A DNA stretch of 64,000 nucleotides from Apiosordaria backusii. Its lineage: Eukaryota > Ascomycota > Sordariomycetes > Sordariales > Lasiosphaeriaceae. The stretch spans positions 496,001 through 560,000 of the forward strand of contig JAUKTV010000009.1 in NCBI GenBank assembly GCA_030549205.1. The letters are read 5' to 3'. The notes under the pieces were generated by a model that had not been told where the DNA came from, did not search any database, and worked only from the letters and a program-made list of their open reading frames with translations. A program made the position numbers and the translations under genes. Position 1 is the stretch's first letter, and each line of letters opens with the position of its first letter. Positions 11,059 through 23,294 of the stretch are shown here, in pieces.

Positions 11059-12538
11059 TTTGCTGGAGCGGCTCTCCCGTGCTGTCGGCCGTTGCCGTCA
11101 ACACCGGTCCGGACTGCTCGAACGTCCTCGAAAAGGGTCGGTTACCGTCTATGAATTTTGCGATAAGTCTCCCGATACTGAGTGCCCGTGAAATGATCCT
11201 ACAAGACACACGCGACGTTGAACGCGCAGGTCCGGTGGGCCAGCGGGTAGTCGGCTACTTATGAAGTCGTCACCATGGGTCGAAATTCAATCGCAGTGAT
11301 GGCGCACACACACGGCGACGTTGGCCGGTCGCTCGTTTTTCGTGTCGGTCGTTCGTATCATCAAAGGTTTGCCGCACACGGTTGCGGAGCGCATGCGCCA
11401 ACAACAGCCGACGAAAAGTAAAGCGGTCCGGCGGCAGGGCAAAAATCCATGTACCGCCTGGGGTTCGCCTGCGTCGGGGGATATCCTCGATGGTCGTGGA
11501 AAAATCGTCAATCGGTCGGCCCCACCGAGAAGTCGAGGAGAAAAAGGAAAGATGGGTCGTCGGTCGTCGCTTTCTGGGGAGCGCCCTTGCTCGAAGCAAA
11601 AGGCAGCCGAGAGCCAAAAAGCCAAAGGTTCTGGAGCAAGTTGCGACAGGCGTCCTCAAAGCTACGGACGCGCAGAAGTTGGGCCCAAATCCGCGTGAGC
11701 AGGTTGGAGAAACAATGTACTGCTGGGTGTCGTTGAGGTGCGAACTGCTTCTCTTGCGCAGTCGTGGTCGGTTGCCGAGTTTCGTGGTGATGGGGCAGTT
11801 TCAATGTTCGCTCTCAAAGAGAGTTGCAGCCGGGTTGAGGCTGGTTCGCTCTGGCTCGGCTGAGTGCCTTGTTTGCCTGAGATCCAAGGCAACAATTAAT
11901 TACTGGAGAAGCCGCCTGCAGCGGCTGTTCTCCACCCCCACTTCTCTGGTATGTACTGCGTAAAACCGTGTGTAATTTTCATCTGGCTGTACTGTACAAC
12001 CTTGAATGGATGTCAGTCAACCCCCGGAGCCGATCCACTTCGTCTTTTTAAATCTGCATAAACATTTGAACATTACAGGTTCAGTCACAATTTCACAGAG
12101 ACATCATGGTCGCAAAGAGCATCGAGGGTCAAAAGCAGAATAACATTTTCATAATAGTAACACAGACTTCGTTATTTAAGCGATTCCTCTCTTCCCGCGA
12201 ATGGTGGCTGGCTATACCCGATCATCAAGAACACAAACAACCTTTCCCAGCCCGTTGAGCGAAGACGACTCGATCTCTGCTGTCATTCGTCGGTGTCCCT
12301 ATTGCCGCCCATGCCTGCCTAGCTCCCGGCCTGAAAAGCCTAACCGAGACGTTCCTTTCCCATACAAAAACACCTGTCGTTTCTAATAACTGATATTCCC
12401 CATTTGCCAAAAATTTGTCGCCTCAAGTTCGAGATGCGCTCAACTGTGTTGAAAGCCAGAGTTTAACGGGTGCTCGACCGTACTGTAGCAGAAATCTCGC
12501 CCAAGAAACAAAACGCCATAGAGTATTTGACAAGTTAC
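11059..12538. other. Intergenic: MED14 promoter and G6PD 3' region
   Basis: This lies upstream of MED14 and downstream of the G6PD stop, both on the minus strand. It contains open frames up to 193 codons on +, but they overlap other frames, are Arg/Ser-rich and carry no recognisable domain. I see no supported gene. Confidence 0.5.
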
Positions 12539-14526
12539 TCACAACTTGTTTCCAGGTCCCAGGGCCGAAGTTGTCGGCCACTGATACCCAGCAGCGTCGC
12601 TGAACTTGTATCCGTACGACGACGTGAAATCGTCAAGAACGGCAGGACCACGGGAGCCTAGATATCATGGATTAGTTTCTGATTTTCAGTCATATTGGGG
12701 CAGGAATAGTTCAAACGTACCGTAGGGGTACTCCATGGGGATGATCTCCTTGTTGTCATCCAAATAGTGAAGGAGAGGAGTAAAGATGCGCCAGCTGGCG
12801 TCAAGCTCGTCGTCACGGACAAAGTTGGAGTGGTCGCCCTTCAGGCAATCAAGGATAAGCGACTCGTAGGCCTCAGGGATCTTAAGGTCAGAGAAGCGTC
12901 TGCGGTAGGTGAGATCCAACTCGGTAACGACCGTCTGCATCGTCAAACCGGGGAGCTTCGAGTTCATCTTGATGTAGACACTCTCGTTTGGTTGGATACG
13001 CATGACCAGCTCGTTGCGTGGGATGTCCTTGAAGATTCCGGACGTGACATCCTTGAACTGCACACGAATCTCGGTCTTTTGCTCGTTAAGCGCCTTGCCT
13101 GCCTTCATGATGAACGGTACGCCATCCCACCTCTCGTTCTTGATGAAGGCAACAAGCGCGCAGAATGTTGGGCACCGCGAATCCTTGGGCACTGTGTCGT
13201 CCTCCTTGTAAGCCGGCTTGCTGCCGTCCAATGACCTTCCGTACTGTCCAATGATGACGTCCTTGGGCTCAATGGCGGGGATGGCGCGGAGCACCCGCAC
13301 CTTCTCATCTCTGATATCCTCGGAAGAAAAGGAGACGGGCCTTTCCATGGCGAGGAGGGTAAGCACCTGGAGCAGATGGTTCTGCATAACGTCACGGATG
13401 ATGCCGAATTCGTCAAAGTACCCGCCGCGGCCTTCCGTGCCGAATGGCTCCTTGAACGTGATCTGAACATTGTCGATGTGATGTCTGTTCCAGGTGGCGC
13501 CGAGGAACGAGTTGCCGAATCGAAGAATGAGAATGTTCTTGACCATTTCCTTGCCCAAGTAGTGGTCAATGCGGAAGAGCTCCTCCTCTTTCCAGTCAGG
13601 CTCCAGAGACTTTTGCAGTTCCCGGGAGCTCGCTAGATCCTTGCCGAATGGCTTCTCGACCTAGTTGTGAGGTTAGTCAGACGAGTGCCAAGCTAGCCGA
13701 TTCAAGTTCAACCCACAATGACACGGGCAATGCCCCTTGATGGGTAGCAGCACTTCTTCAGGTGTTGCGAGACAATGGTGAAAACACTGGGGGCAGAGCC
13801 ATGTAGAACAATCTGTTGGCCTCCTTCCGGCCCGATTCAAGCTCCTCGAGGTGCTTGTTGAGCTGCTGGAAGGACTCATCGCGGTCATATTGACCAGACA
13901 CATATGTGCAGATGCCGAGGAACTCCTCCAGCTGCTGTTCTGTGTCCTTTGTGGGTGTCTTTATGTATGATTTGATTCGGCGAATGTATTCGTCATGGTC
14001 CATCTTTGTCCGGGCATATCCAACGATCCTGATGTCCTTGGGCAGGAACTGGTTTCGATACTATCGCAGGGGGGCGATACTTAGTCATCTCATGTCGAGA
14101 TTCCCAGGAGAGGGCTTATGCGAACTTACGAGGCCGAAGAGGGCGGGATACTATGTTATAAAGTTAGCCGATTGCCTTTGGCACACACTTGAGATTCCCT
14201 CTGTATGACACATACCGTCTTCTTCTTTGCAAGATCGCCGGACGCGCCAAGGACAACGATGACGGTGTTCTCCTTGAGCTCGATGGCACTGTCCAGACAG
14301 TCAGTATCGCGTCTATGCGCTTTACGCCCAAGCATTGAACCAATCTCGTATTCTGCCGTTGCGGCTCCGAGACAAACCATCAGAGATTTCAGTCACGGTC
14401 GCGATCGCAGGCGCGCACGCTTGAACAAAGCTATCCTGGTCGTCCAGGGCTCCACACGAAGCAGAGTGATGATTCAATGGCGGGGTCCGGACGGACTTAC
14501 CCAGCAGAGTGCAGGTCAGCAGCCAT
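12539..14526 (-). CDS. Glucose-6-phosphate 1-dehydrogenase, with an apparent 1-base frameshift
   Basis: This cytosolic enzyme oxidises glucose 6-phosphate with NADP+, the first step of the pentose phosphate pathway. Exons are 14526-14501, 14288-14216, 14150-14130, 14060-13717, 13660-12721 and 12657-12539. Exon 3 is only 21 nt (YPALFGL); intron 1 is long (212 nt). The NADP-binding GASGDLA motif is at residues 23-29 and the catalytic RIDHYLGKE near residue 185. Exon 4 is 344 nt where 345 would keep frame. Just after FYMALPP, at a run of five C on the coding strand (13789-13793), the frame slips and the expected VFTIVSQHLKKCCY continues in the next frame. As written, translation stops after about 139 residues. 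With one more base the gene would encode 507 residues, normal for the family. An assembly indel is the likeliest cause. Confidence 0.9.
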
Positions 14527-17007
14527 CTTGTCGGGCGGTTCTGTCCAGTAGGTAAAAGTTTGAAATGGCAGGGGAATTGATCTGAGGGGATTTCAGGGGA
14601 GCCGGTAGCAGGACAGAAAGTTTTTTGTTGACTGGAGGAGGGATGGAAAACTAATCGGACTCCGACCAAGTTTCGGGGATAATGGTATTTCTACCGCCTG
14701 GGGGAGGAGGGGGTTTGAGTGATGCGCAGACTGGAGCTAGAGTGCAGGGCAACTTTGACGAGGGGGAGCTTACTCAGGGTCCCGCAGGCCTTTACGTACT
14801 TGCTTGCCCTTGGCTTTGAAGGGGAGCTCGGGCTGGGTCCGTGTTAGGACCCCTAACATCATATATCATCATTAAAAAACGAGGAGTCCGGATGACAGAT
14901 GGAAGCACCCCTTGCTTGCGGTGCAGCTGCTTGCAGATCTACATGAAATATGTGCCTCGGGCACCCAAGAACGGCGATCGTAAAGAAGGCTTGCGCGGTT
15001 GCCGCTCCCAGGAGAGTCTCCCCTCTGGCAAGGCATACCCGACCAGCGGTGTGGAAAAGACTGAAGTTGAGTTGAGTCGGTCTGATTCCCGGCCACATAG
15101 CTTTGTTTCTCATCTACACTAACACCAACCGGTCCCGGCGCTTTGGAAGCTTGCGTCTTGCAAATGCAGTGACTGTGACTGTGTGGAGGAAAGAACCGAA
15201 CCCCCAACGCGGCAATACACACCCTTTTTAAATTCTGAGGCAGGCGAGGTGCGGCACACCTATCCCACCTCCTGCCATTCCTTCAGATGGAAGGGCTGCT
15301 GCAGCAGAGTGGGAAAACACACGCAGTGGTGGAATCCATGCTATGAAATGCACTTCTGACTGATTTGGAGCGCCCTGACATGAAATTGATATTCCGTTGC
15401 ATAATATGTAGCATCAGTGTTTTGGCGGATGAAGGTAGGGCTGCTCCCAGAGGGGCACCGCTTGCGACTTGTTGAGTTAGGTGGGGTATGCGGATCTTGT
15501 CGAGCTCCCCCCCTGGCAAGATTTTGAGCTCTGGCCACATCCTCCCTCGTTCTTCCTGGCCTTTCCACGCCTCCTACAGGTTGTCCACTATCCACATTAT
15601 CTGTAGGCGATGGAAATAACGCAGTCTCAGTGGAGGACGGTGGCCTCGCCAAAGACCGAACTGCCAGTCGAATAAAACAGGCAAAAATGGCACGTTGTGG
15701 TGCGGAGGTCCCGGAATAGTTCTGTTGGTCAAGGGTTCGCCCGCCGGCAGAATTCCAAGTTCCCTCCCCCCACGTTGACCGTCGACTAGTTCCGGCGAGG
15801 ATGCACCGAGACCAAAGAGATATTCGATTCCATAATAATGTTTCAACCGATGAGAAGCCTTTTCAGATCTTGCGATAGTATATCACGTCTGTCAAGTCCG
15901 CGGGGCAGACAGATATCCAAAGAGTCTGAATATACCTGACACACTTCTCCGCGGGGTTGAGCGTTTCCGGAGCCGACACTACAAAGTCCGTGGTGGTCTC
16001 AGGAGTTCGGACATCCCACTTCTGCAGCCGTTGCCCAGGTGGTCGAGCGGGCCAAGACTGACAATCTGGAAGTTTGGCCACTTCAGAACATCAAAAAGAA
16101 AGGCCAAGCATACCTCCGACTTCCGGGCCGGCTTCGCATGTCGTGATGCTGGTGGAGTGGCTTCCTAAAAAGAGTCTTGAGCATGTTCCCTGCACGGCTT
16201 ATATTACCCGGCCGCCCTGCACTGCTTATTTCCCTCAGGAATGCTTATCTGATCTTGTAGAAGGGCTCTTGCTTTCAGCTTCATTTACCGGACAACTCTG
16301 ACATCTCGAGCCAGATGGTCGGCAGAGAGGTTGTGTCTGGGATGGAGGTGTACAGGCTACGGAGCTGGTTGACTGTTCTGAACACTGGGATATGAGCTGT
16401 CCAAGCCGCCTGATGAGAGATACTGGCTCTAACAAGCGACGGGGGTTGGCCAAAATGTCCGATCTGAGATTACAAAGCTGAAGCCGCGCTGAACCGAGAA
16501 GATCAAGAGGGTGGCATACGGAGGCTAGCAGCGGCATGGGGAATTGTCAGAAGCTCGGTGGCTGTTATCTGATGATTCATCACCTCGCTGCTCCTCGGTC
16601 GGTTGCAGCAAGTCCACAGCCGTTGTGCTCATCGCAGATGTTCTCTTGGCGTCGAGCGAACCGGACAGGGATGCAGGGGGAAAGCAATGACAATTTTTGC
16701 GATTGCATCACCAGTGGCTGGAGACCCACTAGCCACAGTGCAGGGGCCAGGCGGCAACACCCGCAAAACGCAAAGGTTACTCCTGCCTGCCGAACTCGGC
16801 GCTACAGATAATCCGCCCCGCTAAATTGGCCCAAGCCCTACCAAATCCCACCATGCGAATTTTCGAATTCATTTGGCGTGCCGAAGGTAAGTGCAGAGCC
16901 ACATTCACGTCGCCAAACGCCGGACCTCTAATCAGCACGACATTTTGCTGATTGCCCTTGACCGTGGCAAGGAAGAATCTCAGAGGGAAATCACCCAAGC
17001 CATCAAA
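14527..17007. other. Intergenic between divergent G6PD and eL33
   Basis: About 2.5 kb without a supported gene. It must contain the G6PD promoter (left) and the eL33 promoter (right). A GTAAGT at 16887 and a CAG ending at 16983, with CTTGACC between, could form an intron in the eL33 5' leader. Frames of 100-116 codons occur on both strands but show no motif. Confidence 0.5.
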
Positions 17008-17757
17008 ATGCCTACCGAAGCTGGTCATAGACGTGAGTCTGCCCGAATCTCCGCAGCAGCAGCCGCAGCGACATCGCCAACGCGAAATCTGGGCACCTTC
17101 ATGGCCGCCGTCACGACAAACCAAGCGATAGTCGCTGCTGCACCGCTAATTCATTGAAGCAACATGGGCTAACATGTAATCTAGTATATGTCAAGTGAGT
17201 GAACCCCCGACGACAATTCGAGCCGCCACGAATCGAAACGAGCAAGTCGACGCAACTTTGCGATCTTGAGCGATGAAATGGACCCTTCGACTCGATAAGA
17301 AACACGAGACTGACTAGATCCTTCAATAGGGGTCGCCACCTGAGCTACCAACGCTCTCGGCACTCCGTCCACTCCAAGACCTCTCTCATCAAGATTGAGG
17401 GCGTTGATGACACATCCGCTGCCAAGTAGGTAGCGATTCTCGAGCTCAGGAACCACGGAAGGACAGGAATTGACAATGGGAACAGCTTCTACCTTGGCAA
17501 GAAGGTTGCGTACGTCTACCGGGGTCAGAAGGAGATTCGCGGCACCAAGATCCGCGTCATCTGGGGCAAGGTCACAAGGCCACATGGTATGATATAACAG
17601 GAATTTCCTTGCGGTGGCTATTTTGGGAAGTGTGTCTCTGGCTGACACTCTTGATACAGGCAACTCCGGCGTCGTCCGCGCCAAGTTCCAGAACCCCCTT
17701 CCCGCTAAGTCTTTCGGCGCCTCGGTTCGCATCATGCTCTACCCCTCCACCATCTAA
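17008..17757 (+). CDS. RPL33: 60S ribosomal protein eL33 (L35a family, yeast Rpl33)
   Basis: This is a structural protein of the large ribosomal subunit. The coding exons are 17008-17032, 17185-17194, 17330-17425, 17486-17586 and 17660-17757. They total 330 nt and 109 residues, typical for the family. Exon 2 is a 10-nt micro-exon and no exon exceeds 101 nt, so no single long frame reveals the gene. Spliced, the protein begins MPTEAGHRLYVKGRHLSYQR and ends SFGASVRIMLYPSTI, with the family core FYLGKKVAYVYRG and GTKIRVIWGKVTRPHGNSG. The introns are GTGAGT...CTAG (152 nt), GTGAGT...ATAG (135), GTAGGT...ACAG (60) and GTATGA...ACAG (73). All phases fit. The clustered 5' introns are typical of fungal ribosomal protein genes. 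Confidence 0.95.
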
Positions 17758-20700
17758 ATGAATGGGGAGAATGGGCTGGGCAGGAGTTGGTTGGTAACGG
17801 TGGTTCATGATTTCGGTGCATATGGAATTAGGCAGGGACTTGACGAATCAACAACGGACGGCCTTGCTTTCTAGCATTTAAAATCAGGGCAATCGCAAAA
17901 AATGACAAAATGCCATTTGAGGATCCGCAACATCGGGGTGCAAAGGGAATAGAGTGCTTTGGTGCTTTGAGGACGGGACACAAAAGCGGCAGTTCGGGGG
18001 CGGCACTTATCAAGAGTCCCGCCATGTCAAAAATACAACATTAATGGCCAACCTGGGCTAGGAGAATCAACAGGCCTTCCAGACAACAGCAATTGTGCCT
18101 TGGACACTCCGTTGGTGTGAGATGGGACAGGGGATTCTTGCCTGGGATCTGGCCATGAAGTTGTGTTTTTATTTTTTTGAGAAGGGCCCTGGGTCAGACA
18201 GCAGTTATCAGAACCACTCAGTCTTCCATTTTCTCAGCTCGTTTCGAATTTGGATTCTCGATTCTTGTGTGCTGTGGCGTGTGTGCTAATATACCTATGT
18301 TAGCAAAGCTTATTTCAGACACACAGGTCATTCAATACCTATCTGGACGATATAACTGTCGTCTCAGGCCGCCATCAGTGGACCCATACTCTTTGTTTTG
18401 ACTTGAGGAAGGCATGTGTCAGACATTGGACGTGGTCAGAACCGACATTCCAGGAGATTCACAAGGATGAAGGAACTCAGATTGCCTTATATCTATATCT
18501 CGATGTCTCATACACGACTGCTCGGCTGGGAAGGAAAGGGCTGACACGAACATGACAAAGAATAAGGAAGCGGTAACTTCTCAAGGCCTCTCAGCCCTCC
18601 TTGACTATGACACCACGTCACAACAGACAACAGGCAAGAAAGCAAGCAAGCAGCGGTTTCTTCGTATCCATATTGTTGATTTCTTGGACGAGGGCAACGA
18701 CCCTCTGTTATGGACATACTCATACTCATACCTACATGAACACAATGGTTTAATGTTACAGACCTATTGTTTCTCGCCTGCCTGCCCGGCATCCCCGCGA
18801 AATGAGCGAGGTACACGATGGAGGGGGGACGGTGTACAACACCGCCCCCGGGGGCTAAGCAATTGGAGTGGTGTAACAAAACAGGTTACCACATCTCCTC
18901 CGTTGATGGGCAAGGCCTCCGTCGAAGCAAGCGAAGCGGGAGGTCCTGTGATTTATTGGGGAGGTTTTGTGCTATGGTTCTATGGCTCTAGAATCATTTT
19001 GGATGGAGCAAGATGAGTAGGAGGAAGAGGATCGAGAGGGGGCTGTTTGGCTTTGTTGTTGCTTGCGCACGTGGGTAGCTGTTGGCAAGGGGCCCCTTAT
19101 ATACGTGTGCGTTGTCCAGTGGTGGTGGGAGAGGGAGTGAGGCTATGTTTCTTCAGGGGTAAGTAAGGGGGCAAATGGCAGGTCAGTCTGAAGTCAGCTG
19201 CCTGCGTGTGTGAGGTCGTGGTTGGTGATGGCGGTGATACCGGATGGGTGATACAAGTTTCTTGAAGGGAGGCGGACACGGATACGGCGCCAGAGTCAGG
19301 GGTAGTTGGGGAGACAAAGGGACGAAGCACGAAGATACGGCAGGTGGGCTGAGGTAGAGTGAGGTTATTCTCCGACCTCGCGTCTTTGCTCTCGCTTACT
19401 TTGTTTTTTATCGGGTGTGTTTTGTCATTTGACTGATGCTGTTCTACGTTTAGTTTAGCAGGTTCTCGGTCGAGACGGAGATTCAGATCTTTGTGTCGCT
19501 TTGTGTCTGTGTGTCGAGTCAAGTGTCACGCTGGACCAGCGACAGGTCTCGTCCCAAAACAAACGATATCGGCATCCTCGACCGTAGAAGCTGAAATGGA
19601 AGACGACCCTTTGTCTCACCCACCTGATATGAGCTCTGTGTGAGCGGGCTGGGCGACGCCACGGCGCCTCATTGTTTCGCTGGGGGCTTTTGCATGCTTT
19701 CCGCTCCCGGGCAACTGGGATGGATCGACATCAGGCCGTCTAGTTCGGCGGGTATCTCCTTTTTCAACGGTCGGCCGGGGTTCACGGTCCCAGTCGCGGC
19801 CTGGGGTTCATGGGTGTGGCTTGCTGGGTGATGCGTCTGAGACTGGGGTTAGACACTCTGAGGGGGCTGACGAAAGCACATGTCTCGGTCTACGATAACG
19901 ACATTTTGTTTTCTCGAACGATTTGAGAGCGGGCCGGACTGGGGGGTGATGGGAGCATGGCAGGCGATGTGGACGCGGCCGGGATGCAGCCAGCAGCACA
20001 CCATGCGGCGCCACGGCGCCACATCAAGAGATGTAAAGGGACGGCTTCAGCTCTTTTGTGCTGAGAGGTGTCCCTCCGTTTTCCTTGCTCATACATCTGT
20101 GCCAAGCGTGAGTTCGGAAGGTACCAGCAACTCGTTCCATGAAATTGGGAACAATATCCAGCCTCGTGGTTAGCTGCTTGTATCAAGTCCACTCAAGGTG
20201 CCATCCCGGCAGTTCTCGGGCCTGGGCTCACACGTTGCCAAACAACTGGATCCCCATCAGTCGTCTCCATTCGATCGACTGGAAAGAAAACCACCTAGCG
20301 CCCCGTTGTTCCCGTGTTGATCCAACTGGGGAAGAGTGGAGCCGTGATTGACAGATTGACAGGAGCTAGAAGCAAGATCATCGTCGTGAAGCTTGCTTGC
20401 TGTGCTTCCATTTTCTCAGGGTCTGGTTGGTTCGATCAACCTTGGAAAACAGAGATGTATGATAACGTGTCTCAAAGAGAACTGAAAAAACCTGCTTTCA
20501 AGGAAGGGAAGGATCAAGGAATCCCATTGCTACTTTACCCCTTTTTTATCCAGGAAACCCAACGGGTATGCCGGAGATTCGAAGGACGATAGGAGGCAAA
20601 TAAGCGACAGTATATGTGCTCGGTGTATGTCGTGTCTTGATGTCCGGCTCCGTGTCGGACTCGATGGTCATTCTGGGCCGTTGTTGTTGTTGTTGTGGTT

Positions 20701-23294
20701 GTTGACTTTTGAAACCTTGGTTACGCGTATAGCATATGCTACCTGCCTTCATGCAGCGATAAGGCAAAAAGTATGTCAAGGAGGGGTACCTTGACAACCA
20801 GAAAACCTGATGCTGCAATGTTACCCTCTCCCGCTCCCCCACCCATCCATCCCATGAATCGGGTGACTTTGCAGGTGCTGAAATTGAAAATGGATAGGCC
20901 TGATCCCCTCTGAGAACTGTACACCTACATAGATTGGGACTGGATTGTGCCAACATAGTGTTTGTGGTGTTTTTAGTCCGAGCGAGGGCCGTTGGGAGAT
21001 ATATCTTGGCTAGCCCAGAGGTGGTACTTACCCCTCATGTAAATGTAGGAACGTCATCGTCATAATCCTGTCAGCGTCTCATCCAACATTCAGGAGAAAA
21101 CTCTCGGCACGGGTTGTTCGTCCAGCGCACGCTCTCCCACAGTACATAGGCTGGCAGCATCCCCTTTTCGCGCTGCAGGAAAAAAAGGTGAGGGTTTTGC
21201 TGACACCGCAGCAGTGGCTACCTCTTGAGGACCTGCAGCTTGAACCTGTCGTGCAGTCCTGGCCGCGTCTCCGTACCATGTCGGACGGATTTTAAATTTC
21301 TGTGGGACGCAGGGCACCCTAAGATAGCTCCCGTCCACCGTCCACCGTCCACAACCGTCCAAAGTGCCCAGCTTGCAGCTGGCTCTCCCAAAAGTTGAAA
21401 CTTCCGAAGGATGATCTCCAGCTCAAGCTTCACACATTGACACAGCGCCAAGGGCTGTATATATGGTGCGGGCTTGAACACTGCTCGTCTGCGGCTTTAT
21501 GCGCTAGCACTTCTGATATGCTGAAAATCCGTACCTGAGCCGCATGGGTGGGCTCAGTGGGCGGAGAATCGTATTGTCGGATATCCATCGAGAAAGAGGG
21601 CCTTCATCCCACGCTGTCCTCGGTAACGCAGGCGGCGTCTTGCTCGCTGGCCGCGTGGTTGTCTGAGGCGCAGCATGCCCGTATTCTTGGATGTCCCTGG
21701 CTGGCATATGCCACCGACTTTTACCAAGCTGCCTACAAGCAACCGCAAGCGGCAAATCACAAGTTGGAAGGGAACCCGAAAATCACCACTCCATCTGCTT
21801 GTCCCTAGCATTGAAGCTGTACCTTGCCCGCCCTTCCACGCGGCCATTCTCTGGTGCTTCTGGAGTCGAACTGCATTCGGAATCCAGCGAATGCATTCTT
21901 AAGCATAGGGCTTCCCGCCACGCGATTTTATCCCCTTCTCACATTTTTGAAACTTTTGGGCAACCTGGGCGCTTTCATCGTTGACCCCAGAGCCCCCATA
22001 TTCACAAACCGGACCGTTTCATCCAAACACTCGTTTGTGGCTCTCTGAGCATTGAACCGTCCAACTTGTCGCTCGTTTGTTCGATATCTGTCCGATATTC
22101 ATCGAGACAGCTTCAGCCTCCTCAAATCGCTTTTTCCCCATCGAAGCTCCCAGACCCGAGGACGGCCCAGCAAAAGCAGGCTTGGCACGAGCCACCTGGC
22201 ACCTGAATCGGTAAAAAATCCGTGTCAACAACTCCTGCATCGGTCTAGCGCCGATTCTTTTGCTGCATTGCTCGACGCATGCAAGTCGAAAACTCGCACT
22301 GAAAGCCTCTAGCGCATTCTCCAAGGCTCGTATTTCAGCGGTCATCAATCTATCCCCCACTCAGTCTCACGCGCCGAAGTATTTCCCAAAGACACAGAAG
22401 GGTTTTTTTTGCTATAAAGAAGCTGCAACACACATGGGACAATCGCGAAGCTGGCCCCTGCTCGGTTTTCGATTTCTGGTGCTTTTTCTTTAACGAGCCA
22501 CGCGAACATCAAGCCCCATCCCAGCCCAGTGGAGTTTATCGGTCTCTGGATTGACGTCAGTCAGTGGGCCTGTGTCAAAACGCCATCCGCTCCGCTGTCA
22601 CCTCTCGGCATCTAGCGCCATTTCTCCACTGAGAGCTCTTTCTGGGACAACATCAGTGGGGCGATTTATCAACTGAAGCTCAGCCCGATCGATTTTTCCA
22701 TTGTTGCAAGAGGTCGCGGACAATTGGAAGGAGCGAGTTACCGTGTGCTCCAAATGTACCCAAGGTTGCCGGATTCAAACTCCCAATAGTTGCCCTTACA
22801 CCCGGATATCCGGCCTTATCATTACCGCCCGCAACGCTACGTTGCCCACGCAGTTCTATTCCTTGTCAGACCGCCTGGCCGTTTGCTCCATGAAGTTGGA
22901 TTTGTTTGGACACCAGCATCCCACGCACAACACGTTTCCCTGATTTCAACAGAAACCTGCGACAGGTTTTCCGTGGGTCCATCGGTCCTTTCAGCGTCCC
23001 TCAAGCTCCTGCACAATCAGGGCAGCCTAGGCCCCCCAGTCCAACGGCCCACTTTGGCGCAACAGGATCCATCAACATCACCAAAGCTACGACTGCCCCC
23101 AGCAGATATCTGTCTTGCCGTCCTTGATCTTGCGACTGCCATCACAATTGCGGTAAACGTGGATCTCGACCCTGTTACTTTGCGGGCCCGGTGCAGATCC
23201 TCCTGCGCTACTGCGTTCATTTCCTGTCTCTTTCCTCATCAGCACGTACCACAGCGAAGCAATAAAGTTACCGCACACCCCAGCGTCTGACAAG
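17758..23294. other. Gene-poor stretch of 5.5 kb upstream of the DUF2406 gene
   Basis: I find no conserved coding region. Candidate frames (154 codons at 18552-19016, 141 codons on the minus strand at 19097-19522, 166 codons at 22790-23290) have no recognisable motifs and overlap other frames. The stretch is compositionally mixed, not AT-rich, so it is not an obvious repeat relic. It may hold a long regulated promoter or leader of the downstream gene, or non-coding transcripts. Confidence 0.5.

Noticed and set aside
11382..11963. 193-codon frame on + between MED14 and G6PD
   Set aside because: Arg/Ser-rich, with other frames open at the same place on both strands; no family resemblance.
13661..13800. 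An extra intron to explain the G6PD frame slip
   Set aside because: Conserved protein sequence is continuous on both sides of the slip with only one base missing, so there is no room for an intron.
17195..17329. Possible C/D-box snoRNA in eL33 intron 2 (GCGATGAAA and CTGA)
   Set aside because: The boxes are only about 45 nt apart, the C box has a mismatch, no terminal stem forms, and the CTGAC is better explained as the branch site.
22790..23290. 166-codon frame on + just before the DUF2406 gene
   Set aside because: No motif, no coding-like codon pattern, and overlapping frames of similar length; probably leader DNA.
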